Assembly: GCF_004293625.1 (NCBI RefSeq)
Contig: NZ_CP033040.1
Span: 868,001-932,000, forward strand
Reading direction: 5' to 3'
Length of the DNA: 64,000 nucleotides
Source: Thiomicrorhabdus indica
GTDB lineage: Bacteria > Pseudomonadota > Gammaproteobacteria > Thiomicrospirales > Thiomicrospiraceae
Shown here one piece after another: positions 26,208 to 35,183 of this stretch. Made by a program: the position numbers and the translations under genes. Under the pieces are notes generated by a model, which saw nothing but the letters and a program-made list of their open reading frames with translations, was not told the DNA's origin and did no database searches. Within the stretch, counting starts at the first letter, position 1. Each line of letters starts with the position of its first letter.

Positions 26208-26236
26208 TTGACACCCCTAAGCAAACTGAATATAGT
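26208..26236 (+). promoter_or_regulatory. Sigma-70 promoter of mraZ
   Basis: TTGACA (26208-26213), a 17-bp spacer and TATAGT (26231-26236). The predicted start is near 26243. The TTGACA hexamer coincides with an in-frame TTG upstream of mraZ, which therefore cannot be the translation start. Confidence 0.88.
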
Positions 26237-26268
26237 GGTGCCAAGTGGTAATAAGTGGTGGATTGTGG
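26235..26268 (+). promoter_or_regulatory. MraZ operator: four GTGG boxes at exact 10-bp period
   Basis: GTGGT at 26235, 26245 and 26255 and GTGGC at 26265 repeat every 10 bp. MraZ is known to bind direct repeats of this type upstream of its own gene in E. coli (three boxes with 5-nt spacers) and Mycoplasma. Box 1 overlaps the -10 hexamer and box 4 reaches the ribosome-binding region, so repression of transcription start is expected. Confidence 0.88.
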
Positions 26269-26276
26269 CGAGTTTG

Positions 26277-26738
26277 ATGTCATTTCGCGGAAATTACGCC
26301 CTTTCAGTTGATGCAAAGGGACGCATGGCGATCCCGAAAAAGTTTCGGGATGTGGTAGCAGTCGAAAGTAATAATGCGATTGTGTTGACCATTGACGTCT
26401 CCAAGAAATGCTTAAGTCTCTACTTAGAACCCGAGTTCAGCGAAAAAGAAGAACAAATTATGAACTTAAAAGGGGCGGTGCAAAACCCCATTGTTCGTGA
26501 TTTGCAACGTGTTTTTGTTGGTTTGGCTCACACACTGGAACTAGATGGACAAGGCCGTTTTTTGGTACCTAAGTCGATTCAGAAGTTTTTTCCGCTTGAG
26601 AAATCGATGGTTCTGGTTGGTCAAATGTCTCGATTCGAGATTTGGCGTGAAACTGACTGGGATGCATTTTTGGCGGAAGCTTTTGCAGAAGAAAGTGGTA
26701 ATGAAACGACCGAAGCGCTTGACGATTTGGTGCTATAA
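26277..26738 (+). CDS. mraZ: Transcriptional regulator MraZ
   Basis: First gene of the dcw cluster. A ring-shaped DNA-binding repressor that controls its own operon. The ATG at 26277 gives MSFRGNYALSVDAKGRMAIPKKFRD, the canonical start with the first AbrB-like domain and its DxKGR motif. The second domain repeats it as LDGQGRFLVPKSIQ. 153 residues is normal. The open frame extends upstream through the promoter but that part is not translated. It sits on its own operator array. Confidence 0.96.
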   Translation: MSFRGNYALSVDAKGRMAIPKKFRDVVAVESNNAIVLTIDVSKKCLSLYLEPEFSEKEEQIMNLKGAVQNPIVRDLQRVFVGLAHTLELDGQGRFLVPKSIQKFFPLEKSMVLVGQMSRFEIWRETDWDAFLAEAFAEESGNETTEALDDLVL

Positions 26739-26773
26739 CTTTTTCACAATGCAATTAGATTTAGGGGTTTGAT

Positions 26774-27700
26774 TTGTCTCAAAGTATCCATTACTCAGTG
26801 TTACTTAAAGAGTCCGTGGAGGCTTTGGCCATTCGACCTGATGGAATTTACATTGACTGTACCTTCGGTCGGGGTGGTCACAGTCGTGAGATCCTGTCGA
26901 AGCTGGGTGATTCTGGGCGCTTAATGGCGATTGATCAAGACCCCCAAGCGGTGGAATATGCAAATCAGCAAATAAATGATGCGCGTTTTGAAATTCAGCA
27001 AGGCTCTTTTGAAAATTTGAAAGATTACTGCCAGTCACGTGATTGGATTGGCAAAGTTGATGGAGTTTTACTCGATTTGGGGGTTTCCTCACCACAGCTT
27101 GACCAAGCAGAGCGAGGGTTTAGTTTTATGCGAGAAGGTCCTTTGGATATGCGCATGGATACGAGTCAAGGTTTAACCGCTAGAGAGTGGTTGGCAGAAG
27201 TTGAAGAGAGTGAACTCAAACGGGTTTTAAAAACTTATGGCGAAGAACGTTTTTCTGGTCGAATCGCAAGGCATATTAAAGAAGCGATTGGAGACGGCAA
27301 ACTTCATACAACAAAAGAATTAGCGGATTTAGTGACACAAGTGTCGCCAAAAACTGAAAAAAATAAACATCCAGCCACTCGAACATTTCAGGCAATTCGT
27401 ATTGCTGTGAATCGTGAATTAGATGTGCTGGAAAATGTTTTAACCTCGGCTGTAGAAGTCTTGGCTCCGAAAGGACGGTTGTCAGTGATTAGTTTTCACT
27501 CTCTAGAGGATCGGATCGTTAAAACATTTATTCGAGATAAATCTCGTGTTCAAGATTTATATCCGGAGTCGCCGATTCCAATGGGTGTCATTGAACCGAT
27601 TATTAAACGCATTGGAAAGCCAGTTTTTCCAAGCAAGCAAGAATGTGCAGAGAATGGTCGTTCGCGAAGTTCGGTGCTCAGAATTGCAGAAAAACTATAA
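26774..27700 (+). CDS. rsmH: 16S rRNA (cytosine-1402-N4)-methyltransferase
   Basis: Also called MraW; methylates N4 of C1402 in 16S rRNA. Interestingly rsmI, which methylates the same nucleotide's ribose, is also in this window. It has 308 residues with [27 protein letters not shown] (SAM motif I), [37 protein letters not shown] and [13 protein letters not shown]. The start is a TTG at 26774, preceded by TTAGGGG. Second gene of the dcw operon, 35 nt after mraZ. Confidence 0.96.
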   Translation: MSQSIHYSVLLKESVEALAIRPDGIYIDCTFGRGGHSREILSKLGDSGRLMAIDQDPQAVEYANQQINDARFEIQQGSFENLKDYCQSRDWIGKVDGVLLDLGVSSPQLDQAERGFSFMREGPLDMRMDTSQGLTAREWLAEVEESELKRVLKTYGEERFSGRIARHIKEAIGDGKLHTTKELADLVTQVSPKTEKNKHPATRTFQAIRIAVNRELDVLENVLTSAVEVLAPKGRLSVISFHSLEDRIVKTFIRDKSRVQDLYPESPIPMGVIEPIIKRIGKPVFPSKQECAENGRSRSSVLRIAEKL

Positions 27701-27787
27701 CTGTAAAGCATTGCTGAAGCAGTACCGGTCAGAAAAGGCCAATAAACATCATCCAATACAACGCTATATCAGATTGAGGTAGGACAA

Positions 27788-29248
27788 ATGAGTAGTATTA
27801 AATTTACCGAAACCGAAGACTCCGGCTACAAAGTGCCTGGACTTCCAGTTATCAAAGTTGTCGGTCTTGGCGGCGGCGGCGGTAACGCTGTAAACTTTAT
27901 GAAAAACTCCAATATTCCTGGAGTGAATTTTATTTGTGCTAACACGGATGCTCAAGCGTTGGATCAGTCGCCAGTTGAAGTTCGTATTCAATTAGGTGAA
28001 GGTGGTCTGGGCGCTGGTGCAATGCCAGATCGTGGTCGAAAGTTCGCAGAAGCCCATATTGATGAGATTCGTGAACAGCTTCAAGGCGTTGATATGGTGT
28101 TTATTACGGCCGGAATGGGTGGTGGAACAGGAACCGGTTCTGCACCAGTTTTTGCTCGTGTTGCTCGTGAGATGGGAATTCTAACCGTGGGTGTTGTGAG
28201 TATGCCATTCTCATTCGAGCGTCGCATGAAAGCCGCAAAAGCCGGTGTGAACGATTTGGCTGAACATGTGGATTCTCTGATTACCGTACCAAACGATAAG
28301 TTATTAAAAGTATTGGGTGAAAGTTTTGATTTCGGACAAGCCTTTAACTATGCAAATGAAGTCTTGTCGGATGCTGTTTTAGGAATTACTGAACTGGTTA
28401 CGCGCCCTGGTATTATCAATGTCGACTTTGAAGATTTACGAACGGTTATGAGTGAGCGTGGTGTCGCAATGATGGGGGCAGGGATTGCCGAAGGTGAAAA
28501 CCGAGCTGTTAAAGCAACGCAAAAAGCGATTGCAAATCCGCTGTTAGAAGATATAGCTGTTGATGGCGCTCGAGGTTTGTTGGTTAATATTACGACGGCA
28601 AATAACTTAACTTTAGGTGAGTTCAATCAGGTTGGTGACATCATTGAAGATGTGACGGATGATGAAGCGGTCGTTATTATTGGTACTTCGGTTGACCCTG
28701 AAATGAACCCTGAAGATATTCGTGTGACAGTTGTTGCAACCGGCCTTACGGAAGTTAACCAAGATAGAAATGTAGATAAGTTACCAAAAGCAACAATTAA
28801 TCAACGACCAACTGAGCAAGAACAGGTTGTTGAGCCTCAAGCAGCTGTGCATCAAGCGCAACCGGCTGTTCACGCTCAGCAGGCACAGTCACCTCATGTA
28901 CAAGCTCCACAAACGGTTGCTCCGAATTATACTCAGCCAGCGGTCGATTCAAACTATCAGACTCAGGCAGCTCCAGTTCAAACGCCTAGCTATCAAACAC
29001 AGTCTGCTCCTACTGCTCAACAATCGGTAGCACAGCCAGAAGTGGTCACACCTCAATTCCAGCAGGCAGCGGCACAATCTCACGCTATGCCAAATGAGTC
29101 TATGCAGCCACAGGCGGTTCCGACAGAATCAATGTCGATTCAAAATGATGGCTTTGCTCAGAATCAACAGCAAGTGAACGGTGCACCTCAACAAAGTACG
29201 ATGGAAATGCTTGATATTCCAGCTTTTATTCGCCGACAACTTGACTGA
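27788..29248 (+). CDS. ftsZ: FtsZ, in an unusual position between rsmH and ftsL
   Basis: The tubulin-like GTPase that forms the cytokinetic ring. 486 residues. The nucleotide-binding GLGGGGGNAV (T1), the tubulin signature GGGTGTG at 111-117 (T4) and the T7 catalytic-type NVDFEDL at 211-216 are intact. A linker of about 140 residues (335-472), very rich in Gln, Ala and Pro, leads to the conserved C-terminal peptide LDIPAFIRRQLD, which normally binds FtsA and ZipA. All elements expected of a working protein are present. ftsZ is normally after ftsA; ftsA is at the window's right edge, so a second ftsZ may follow there. A GAGGTAGG site precedes the ATG and a strong terminator follows. Confidence 0.95.
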   Translation: MSSIKFTETEDSGYKVPGLPVIKVVGLGGGGGNAVNFMKNSNIPGVNFICANTDAQALDQSPVEVRIQLGEGGLGAGAMPDRGRKFAEAHIDEIREQLQGVDMVFITAGMGGGTGTGSAPVFARVAREMGILTVGVVSMPFSFERRMKAAKAGVNDLAEHVDSLITVPNDKLLKVLGESFDFGQAFNYANEVLSDAVLGITELVTRPGIINVDFEDLRTVMSERGVAMMGAGIAEGENRAVKATQKAIANPLLEDIAVDGARGLLVNITTANNLTLGEFNQVGDIIEDVTDDEAVVIIGTSVDPEMNPEDIRVTVVATGLTEVNQDRNVDKLPKATINQRPTEQEQVVEPQAAVHQAQPAVHAQQAQSPHVQAPQTVAPNYTQPAVDSNYQTQAAPVQTPSYQTQSAPTAQQSVAQPEVVTPQFQQAAAQSHAMPNESMQPQAVPTESMSIQNDGFAQNQQQVNGAPQQSTMEMLDIPAFIRRQLD

Positions 29249-29279
29249 TTAGATAAGGCAAAGTAATTGATGATGTTGG

Positions 29280-29320
29280 ACACTCAAATATCAATTTTGG
29301 TATTTGAGTGTTGTTTTTTT
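29280..29320 (+). terminator. Strong intrinsic terminator after ftsZ
   Basis: An 11-bp perfect stem (29280-29290 with 29301-29311), a 10-nt loop and TTGTTTTTTT. It lies inside the dcw cluster and should end the mraZ-rsmH-ftsZ transcript, so ftsL onward needs its own promoter in 29321-29489 or read-through. Confidence 0.88.
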
Positions 29321-29489
29321 AACGTTTAAATTTATTTATTGAGTGCTTTATTAACTGCATGGAAGCGAAATAGAGTTTTCAATCAATGGATTTAGAACTT
29401 CTAGGGCATATTGTGAGTTTTCAACAGACCTTAGTGTTCAACTTTCTTTTTCTGGTGAGTCTTTCGGACTTTTCATTCAGGCCATAAAA

Positions 29490-29855
29490 ATGTCACAGCA
29501 AGCTTCGAAAAAACTATTCAAGCACCTATCAAGTTTTCAATTAGGCTTGTTGTTCGCATTGCTCGGAATTTTATTTTTTTTAGCCATCTCCGTTGTCAAT
29601 ATGAAAGAGAAAGTTCGAGTGGTCCAGACTCAGCTCTTTCAAATAAACACTGAAATTCAGCAGCAAAGAGAAAAATGGGGAGAGTTGATGCTGCAGAAAA
29701 CACATCTGGAATCGCCAGCAAAAGTCGAGGTGCTTGCTAAACAAAAACTACGAATGCAGAGTGCCCCTAAAGCCTTTCTGACTATCAAAATTCTTCCAGA
29801 CTCCAATACGCTAAAACCAATGCTCTCTGCAGAGTCAGAAGAGAGGCAAGACTGA
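29490..29855 (+). CDS. ftsL: Cell division protein FtsL
   Basis: Small bitopic division protein that pairs with FtsB and links FtsQ to FtsW/FtsI. 121 residues: cytoplasmic start (1-18), one membrane segment (about 19-36), then a heptad-like coiled coil (40-75) and the periplasmic WGELMLQKTHLESPAKVEVLAKQKLRM block typical of FtsL. Its stop is directly followed by the ftsI ATG, so translation is coupled. Confidence 0.9.
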   Translation: MSQQASKKLFKHLSSFQLGLLFALLGILFFLAISVVNMKEKVRVVQTQLFQINTEIQQQREKWGELMLQKTHLESPAKVEVLAKQKLRMQSAPKAFLTIKILPDSNTLKPMLSAESEERQD

Positions 29856-31877
29856 ATGATTAGTCGGAATTTACGCTCATGGCTGATATTTTTTGTCATC
29901 TTGTTGGCATTTACTGTAGTTGCTTCTCGTGCGATTTATTTGCAAGGTTCAGCAGCCTACAAGAATAAGCTAACCACAGAAGCCGAAAACCGTCACCTTA
30001 GAACGGTGAAACTTCAACCGCCACGCGGTTCGATTTATGATCGACATGGAAATTTGTTGGCATTAAGTACGCGTGTCTATGATGTTATTGTTGATCCGAA
30101 ATATTTGTCCCATCTGCTGGTTAATTATCGAACTTTTTTAAAGCTGGTTCGAGTCAAAGACTCAGAGTTAAAAAATCTGGCAATTGAACAGCGTCATAAA
30201 CGCAAAAGTTTTATTCGTGTTTTGCCAGACAACCCAGAGCTATTGAATCAAATTCGTGAACTCTCTTTGCCAGGAGTTTTTATTAATCGAGTCGATTTAG
30301 AGTGGAAATCACCGGCCGGTAAATCCTTGAGAGTCAGTAAAACGTCACCTTCTTTATGGGTTGACTGGATGGCGATTGAACACTATCGAGCTGCGCCTTA
30401 CAAAATTGCAAAAATTCTTGATCTGAATGGTGAGCAACTTTCCCAAAAAATTCATAAACGAGCAAAGTCTCGTTATTTGGTTGTTAAGCGAGGCGTTCAG
30501 CCAAATTTAAGCTTGGCGATTAAAGACTTATCGCTTCGAGGTGTTTACTTAGAATCAACTTATCGCCGCTACTACCCTCAAGGTGAAAGTATTGCCAACT
30601 TAGTAGGTTTTACCAATATTGATGACAAGGGTGCCGATGGCATCGAGCGATCCTACAATCAGCATTTAACAGGGGTTAATGGCAAGCAACAAGTTGTCCG
30701 CGATGCTCTGGGAAATGTGATTGATGTGGTGAATATTTCACAATCAGCTCAAGCAGGTAAAGATATTCAGCTCGCAATTGATCAGAATATTCAATATTTT
30801 GCTTATAAAACCCTTAAAGAGCAGGTGAATCGGCATGATGCGCAATCGGCATCGGCCGTCATTTTGGATGCAAAAACGGGTGAGATTTTATCCATGGTCA
30901 GCTTGCCGAGCTATAACCCAAATGATCGTTCACAACGTATCGGAAAAGGGGTTCGTAATCGAGCCATTAGTGACTACATAGAACCGGGCTCAACGTTGAA
31001 GCCGTTTGCAATTGCAAAAGGGTTGGAGTATGGCGTGGTGGAGCCTGATTCTGAAATTGATACCGGCCGGGGTGCTTTCTATATTCAAGGTCAACGAATT
31101 ACAGATACCTCCGCGCATGGCAAAATCGATGTGGCGACCATTGTGCAAAAGTCGAGCAATATAGGCACAGCAAAAATTGCATTAAAAATAGATCCAGAAG
31201 TTTATTATCAGGATTTATTGGATTTTGGGTTTACTTCGGCAAGCAATACTTATCTGCCAGGAGAAGTTACCGGTCAAATTAATGGTGCTTTGAATTGGCA
31301 ACCGATTAATCAAGTGACCACATCTTACGGTTATGGAATTAACATGACCACCTTGACACTTGCCAGAGCTTATACAGTTTTCAGCAATCAAGGTCGTTTA
31401 TTGCCGGTGAGTTTGTTTAAACTGGCCCAACCTCCGGAAGGAGAACAGGTGTTGGGCGCACAGGCTGCAGAGACTACGCTTGGAATGATGGAATCGGTTG
31501 CTAAACGTGGAGGCACAGCTCCAAAAGCCGCTATCAAAGGTTATCGTGTTGCGGGTAAAACAGGCACTGTTCACTTAACAGCCTCATCAGGCGGCTATGA
31601 AGGTAATGAATATCTCTCAGTATTTGCAGGTCTGGTCCCTGCTTCAAATCCAGACATGATTATGGTGGTTGCTGTGAAAAAACCGTCACGAGGAATTTAT
31701 TATGGAGGTGCAATCGCTGCACCAGTCTTTCAGAAAGTCATGCAACAAGCGTTACGTATTCGCAAAGTGGCACCGGATGATGAGGCTTGGTTGCCAAAGT
31801 TGACACCGGTAGCGCTACCTTTGACGGAAAACGTCACTTCGAAAAAGTCTGACTCAATGCAAGCTTCTGGAGACTAG
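29856..31877 (+). CDS. ftsI: Septal peptidoglycan transpeptidase FtsI (PBP3)
   Basis: Class B penicillin-binding protein that cross-links peptidoglycan at the septum. One membrane segment (about residues 8-27) precedes the QPPRGSIYDRHGNLLA block of the pedestal domain. Transpeptidase motifs: SxxK at S379-K382 (PGSTLKP), SxN at S433-N435 (KSSNIG) and KTG at 568-570 (GKTGTVH). At 673 residues it is longer than E. coli FtsI (588), with the additional length in the region around residues 100-230. The palindrome at 30311 encodes SPAGKS there. Confidence 0.96.
   Translation: MISRNLRSWLIFFVILLAFTVVASRAIYLQGSAAYKNKLTTEAENRHLRTVKLQPPRGSIYDRHGNLLALSTRVYDVIVDPKYLSHLLVNYRTFLKLVRVKDSELKNLAIEQRHKRKSFIRVLPDNPELLNQIRELSLPGVFINRVDLEWKSPAGKSLRVSKTSPSLWVDWMAIEHYRAAPYKIAKILDLNGEQLSQKIHKRAKSRYLVVKRGVQPNLSLAIKDLSLRGVYLESTYRRYYPQGESIANLVGFTNIDDKGADGIERSYNQHLTGVNGKQQVVRDALGNVIDVVNISQSAQAGKDIQLAIDQNIQYFAYKTLKEQVNRHDAQSASAVILDAKTGEILSMVSLPSYNPNDRSQRIGKGVRNRAISDYIEPGSTLKPFAIAKGLEYGVVEPDSEIDTGRGAFYIQGQRITDTSAHGKIDVATIVQKSSNIGTAKIALKIDPEVYYQDLLDFGFTSASNTYLPGEVTGQINGALNWQPINQVTTSYGYGINMTTLTLARAYTVFSNQGRLLPVSLFKLAQPPEGEQVLGAQAAETTLGMMESVAKRGGTAPKAAIKGYRVAGKTGTVHLTASSGGYEGNEYLSVFAGLVPASNPDMIMVVAVKKPSRGIYYGGAIAAPVFQKVMQQALRIRKVAPDDEAWLPKLTPVALPLTENVTSKKSDSMQASGD
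30311..30320. repeat. ACCGGCCGGT palindrome, copy in ftsI
   Basis: Exact copy read as PAG (SPAGKS), followed by AAA, in the non-catalytic part of the protein. Confidence 0.95.
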
Positions 31878-33503
31878 ATGAAAACTCTTGAAGCGATTAT
31901 TCACTTTTTTCAGAAGTTGTCAGAGAGTGCTGAGCAAGCCGTTGTTCCCAGTGGTCATAATCCTAAGCTAAAGTGGTTAATTAATGACAGTCGTGAATGT
32001 TCTGAGAAAAGTGTGTTCGTTGCACAGCAAGGTTTGCATCATCACGGTTTAGATTTTTTAACTCAGGTACTTGAGTCGGGTTGTCGCGTGATTATTTCTG
32101 ACCGGCCGGTAAAGATGCATGAACAAGCTCTGCTAGACCAAATACTTGATAATGCTAGTCCGGTTCAGTTGATTGTGATTGATAACCTTAACCAAATATT
32201 GCCGAAATTTTGCCACTGGTTTTATGATTTTCCTACGCAAAAACTTAAAGTGATTGGGATTACCGGCACGAATGGAAAAACTTCCACTGCGTTTTATTGT
32301 GCGCAGTTGTTGGAAGCGAAAGGTGACAAGGTAGCTGTGATTGGCACCTTGGGAAATGGCTCAATTCATCAGTTAAAAGCGACTCAGAATACAACACCGG
32401 ATATTATTCGCTTGACCACTTTGTTGGCAGGTTTTGTGGAAGCGAACTATGAATGGGTTGTCATGGAAGTCAGTTCTCACGCGATTGCACTGGGGCGAAT
32501 TACAGGATTTGAATTCTATACGGCCGCGATTACTCAGATTGGCAGCGACCATTTAGACTTCCATCAAACTCAAATTGACTATGAGCAGACAAAGTTACGA
32601 TTGTTTACCGACTATAGTGCTAAACATCATGTCTTTAATTTGTCAGATAAGACCGTGTTGAAATTTGTTGAAGACCAGAATCAAAGTGTGTTTAAGAAAC
32701 TTCGCTCTGAAAAGATCCTTGGTTATTGTTTGCCTGATGATTGCTACACGGATAACAATTGTGAAAAACTGTTGCCCGATTCGATAAGCCTGTTGCAGGC
32801 GAAGGCTGCTGAGTTTTATTCGGATGGCCTTGGTTTTAAATTGCTGAATAACGAATCAATATCTCCAGAACACCAAAAAACAGAATGTCATTATCAGAGC
32901 GCTCTTTTGGGGCGGTTTAATATTGAAAACCTAATGTGTGCCATTTCAGTCGTAAATACGTGCGGTGTCGATTTAAAAACTCTTCAAGCCGATGTGGCAA
33001 AATTGAGTGCTGTTCCGGGAAGAATGCAGATTGTGCATCATCATCCGACTGTCATCATTGATTTTGCGCATACTGCTGATGCATTGCAGAATCTATTAGA
33101 GGCAGTCAAAGTGCATCTCAACCCAGAAGAACAGCAGCATTCGTTAGGATTGGTGTTTGGTTGTGGTGGGGATCGAGACCGGCAAAAGCGTCCAGAAATG
33201 GCAAAAGTCGCACAAGAGTATGCTGACAGAATTATGGTGACCAGTGATAATCCAAGAAAGGAATCGCCGCAGAAAATTATTGATGAGATCTTACAAGGAT
33301 TTTCAGAAAATACCGTGGTCATGGTTGAAGCGGATCGAATGGCTGCGATTGAGCAGATGTTGGCTCAAGCTGCTTCTGAAGATCTGATTGTGGTTGCAGG
33401 AAAAGGCCATGAAGATTATCAAGAAATTCAAGGTGTGAAATATCCTTTTAGTGATCATGCAGTGATTGAACAGTATTTTGAACGCAGACAAATAAACGGC
33501 TGA
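31878..33503 (+). CDS. murE: UDP-MurNAc-tripeptide synthetase (adds meso-diaminopimelate)
   Basis: Adds the third amino acid to the lipid II precursor. 541 residues. The Mur-ligase ATP loop is GITGTNGKTST near residue 130, followed by TTPD, EVSSHA and HLDFH. A DNPRKE motif near residue 455 is the one that recognises meso-diaminopimelate, so the bacterium makes DAP-type peptidoglycan. The ATG directly abuts the ftsI stop. The palindrome at 32101 encodes DRPVKM in domain 1. Confidence 0.96.
   Translation: MKTLEAIIHFFQKLSESAEQAVVPSGHNPKLKWLINDSRECSEKSVFVAQQGLHHHGLDFLTQVLESGCRVIISDRPVKMHEQALLDQILDNASPVQLIVIDNLNQILPKFCHWFYDFPTQKLKVIGITGTNGKTSTAFYCAQLLEAKGDKVAVIGTLGNGSIHQLKATQNTTPDIIRLTTLLAGFVEANYEWVVMEVSSHAIALGRITGFEFYTAAITQIGSDHLDFHQTQIDYEQTKLRLFTDYSAKHHVFNLSDKTVLKFVEDQNQSVFKKLRSEKILGYCLPDDCYTDNNCEKLLPDSISLLQAKAAEFYSDGLGFKLLNNESISPEHQKTECHYQSALLGRFNIENLMCAISVVNTCGVDLKTLQADVAKLSAVPGRMQIVHHHPTVIIDFAHTADALQNLLEAVKVHLNPEEQQHSLGLVFGCGGDRDRQKRPEMAKVAQEYADRIMVTSDNPRKESPQKIIDEILQGFSENTVVMVEADRMAAIEQMLAQAASEDLIVVAGKGHEDYQEIQGVKYPFSDHAVIEQYFERRQING
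32101..32110. repeat. ACCGGCCGGT palindrome, copy in murE
   Basis: Exact copy read as RPV (DRPVKM), followed by AAA. Confidence 0.95.
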
Positions 33504-33515
33504 CTGGAGAGCGAT

Positions 33516-35132
33516 TTGGCATTTTATTGGACGTTACAACAATTAGTGCAGGCAACGAATGCCGAGCTGATTTTACCGGCCGGTAAGGTTTTGACGGAAG
33601 AATTCGCGTTGCAAATTCCTTTTGCAAAAGCAGTGACGGATAGCCGTGCAGTCTCGGAAGAGTTTGAAAGAATTCAAGCAAATACTGGTAAGGACGAAAA
33701 GACGTCTGGAGTGCTATATATTGCGATTGTTGGTGAGCGATTTGATGGACATCAGTTTGTAGAGAGCGCGATTGAACAGGGGGCGGTTGCTGTGTTGGTT
33801 TCTAGTCTTGTTGATTCGTGTCCAGTTCCGCAGGTTTTGGTGGATGATACTCGCATTGCTTTAGGTGAGTTTGCAAAATGGCACCGATTACAAATGCCTG
33901 TCAAAGCGGTGGTTGGAATTACGGGTAGCAATGGAAAAACTACGACCAAAACCATGATTGCAGACCTATTGCAAACTCAGGGAGCGACCTTGATGACACA
34001 AGGTAATCTTAATAATGATTTTGGTGTCCCCAGAACCTTGTTGGAATTGCGTCCTGAGCATGAGTTTGCTGTGGTTGAAATGGGAGCGAATCATGTTGGT
34101 GAAATTCGTTATTTAACTAACCTTGTAACCCCTGATATTGCCTTGTTGAATAATGCAGCTGGTGCGCACCTCGAAGGGTTTGGTTCTTTGAATGGTGTGA
34201 TTGAAGGTAAGGGAGAAATTTTCGAAGGAATTCGAAAAGACAGTGATTTTTCTGTGGCCATTCTTAATGCCGATTCTCCCGGAATTGAAGTTTGGCGAAA
34301 GAAAGTTAAGCAGCTGAAGATTTCACAAGCGATTGAGTTTTCTCAGTGTGATGAAAATTCTGTGAGAAGTAGCGAATGGCAAAACGTGTGTTGGCAAGAC
34401 TCAAAGAAACAGACGAGCACTTCTTTAAATTGTTTTGATTTAAATTTTTCTAGTGGTAAAACTTTGGAAATTGCTATGCCGCTCATCGGGCAACATAACG
34501 CTTATAATGCAGCGGCGTGTGCCGCGGTGGGACAAGCTTTGTCCATCCCTATGGATGCGATTCAGACTGTTTTGAATCGGTTTTCAGGAGTTTCTGGCCG
34601 TTTACAAACCGAGATATTGCAGTTTGGCCAGTTAATTGACGATTCGTATAACGCCAATCCCGCTTCAGTAAAAGCTGGGATTGATGTACTTGCCCAAATG
34701 GATGGTCTTGGAATAATGTGTTTGGGAGCTATGGCTGAACTAGGTGAAGGGGCCGAGCAAGCGCATTTGGAAATTGCTCGTTATGCAGCCCAAAAAGGAA
34801 TTCATAGCCTGTTTTTCAAGCAGTCAGGCCTCTCTGATTATCCTGTTGCGGAGACATTTCTTGGAAGTACGATTTACTCTGAGGAGCAATCAATGATTGC
34901 GCAAGAGTTTAGTGAACATGATGCTTTAATTGCTCGTCTGAAGGTATTCATTGACTCTCAAATTAAGTCAGTTGGACAGAATTTTAGGCAACAGGAAAAA
35001 ACGCTGGCAAACTCGGTTCTCGAATCTCAAGAATTTACAAGCCTGAATATTTTAGTTAAGGGCTCTCGAAGTGCTCAAATGGAGCGCGTTGCACAAGCCC
35101 TGAGATTAAGTTATGCACTCTCGAGCGAATGA
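33516..35132 (+). CDS. murF: UDP-MurNAc-pentapeptide synthetase
   Basis: Adds D-Ala-D-Ala to complete the pentapeptide. 538 residues, above the usual 450. The ATP loop is GITGSNGKTTTK near residue 135; further motifs are VVEMGANHVGEI, NNAAGAHLEGF and DDSYNANPASVKAG. Extra charged stretches around residues 265-300 and 440-500 account for the length. The start is TTG at 33516 with a TGGAGAG site; no ATG fits. The palindrome at 33575 encodes LPAGKV close to the N-terminus. Confidence 0.94.
   Translation: MAFYWTLQQLVQATNAELILPAGKVLTEEFALQIPFAKAVTDSRAVSEEFERIQANTGKDEKTSGVLYIAIVGERFDGHQFVESAIEQGAVAVLVSSLVDSCPVPQVLVDDTRIALGEFAKWHRLQMPVKAVVGITGSNGKTTTKTMIADLLQTQGATLMTQGNLNNDFGVPRTLLELRPEHEFAVVEMGANHVGEIRYLTNLVTPDIALLNNAAGAHLEGFGSLNGVIEGKGEIFEGIRKDSDFSVAILNADSPGIEVWRKKVKQLKISQAIEFSQCDENSVRSSEWQNVCWQDSKKQTSTSLNCFDLNFSSGKTLEIAMPLIGQHNAYNAAACAAVGQALSIPMDAIQTVLNRFSGVSGRLQTEILQFGQLIDDSYNANPASVKAGIDVLAQMDGLGIMCLGAMAELGEGAEQAHLEIARYAAQKGIHSLFFKQSGLSDYPVAETFLGSTIYSEEQSMIAQEFSEHDALIARLKVFIDSQIKSVGQNFRQQEKTLANSVLESQEFTSLNILVKGSRSAQMERVAQALRLSYALSSE
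33575..33584. repeat. ACCGGCCGGT palindrome, copy in murF
   Basis: Exact copy read as PAG (LPAGKV), with TTTT before and AAGG after. Confidence 0.95.
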
Positions 35133-35183
35133 TTGATTGCATGTTTAGATATTTAAAAGAATTTCAATTTTAGGAAGCAAATT

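Noticed and set aside
26208-26276. Longer mraZ start at TTG 26208
   Set aside because: The TTG is part of the -35 hexamer of the mraZ promoter, so it is upstream of the transcript.
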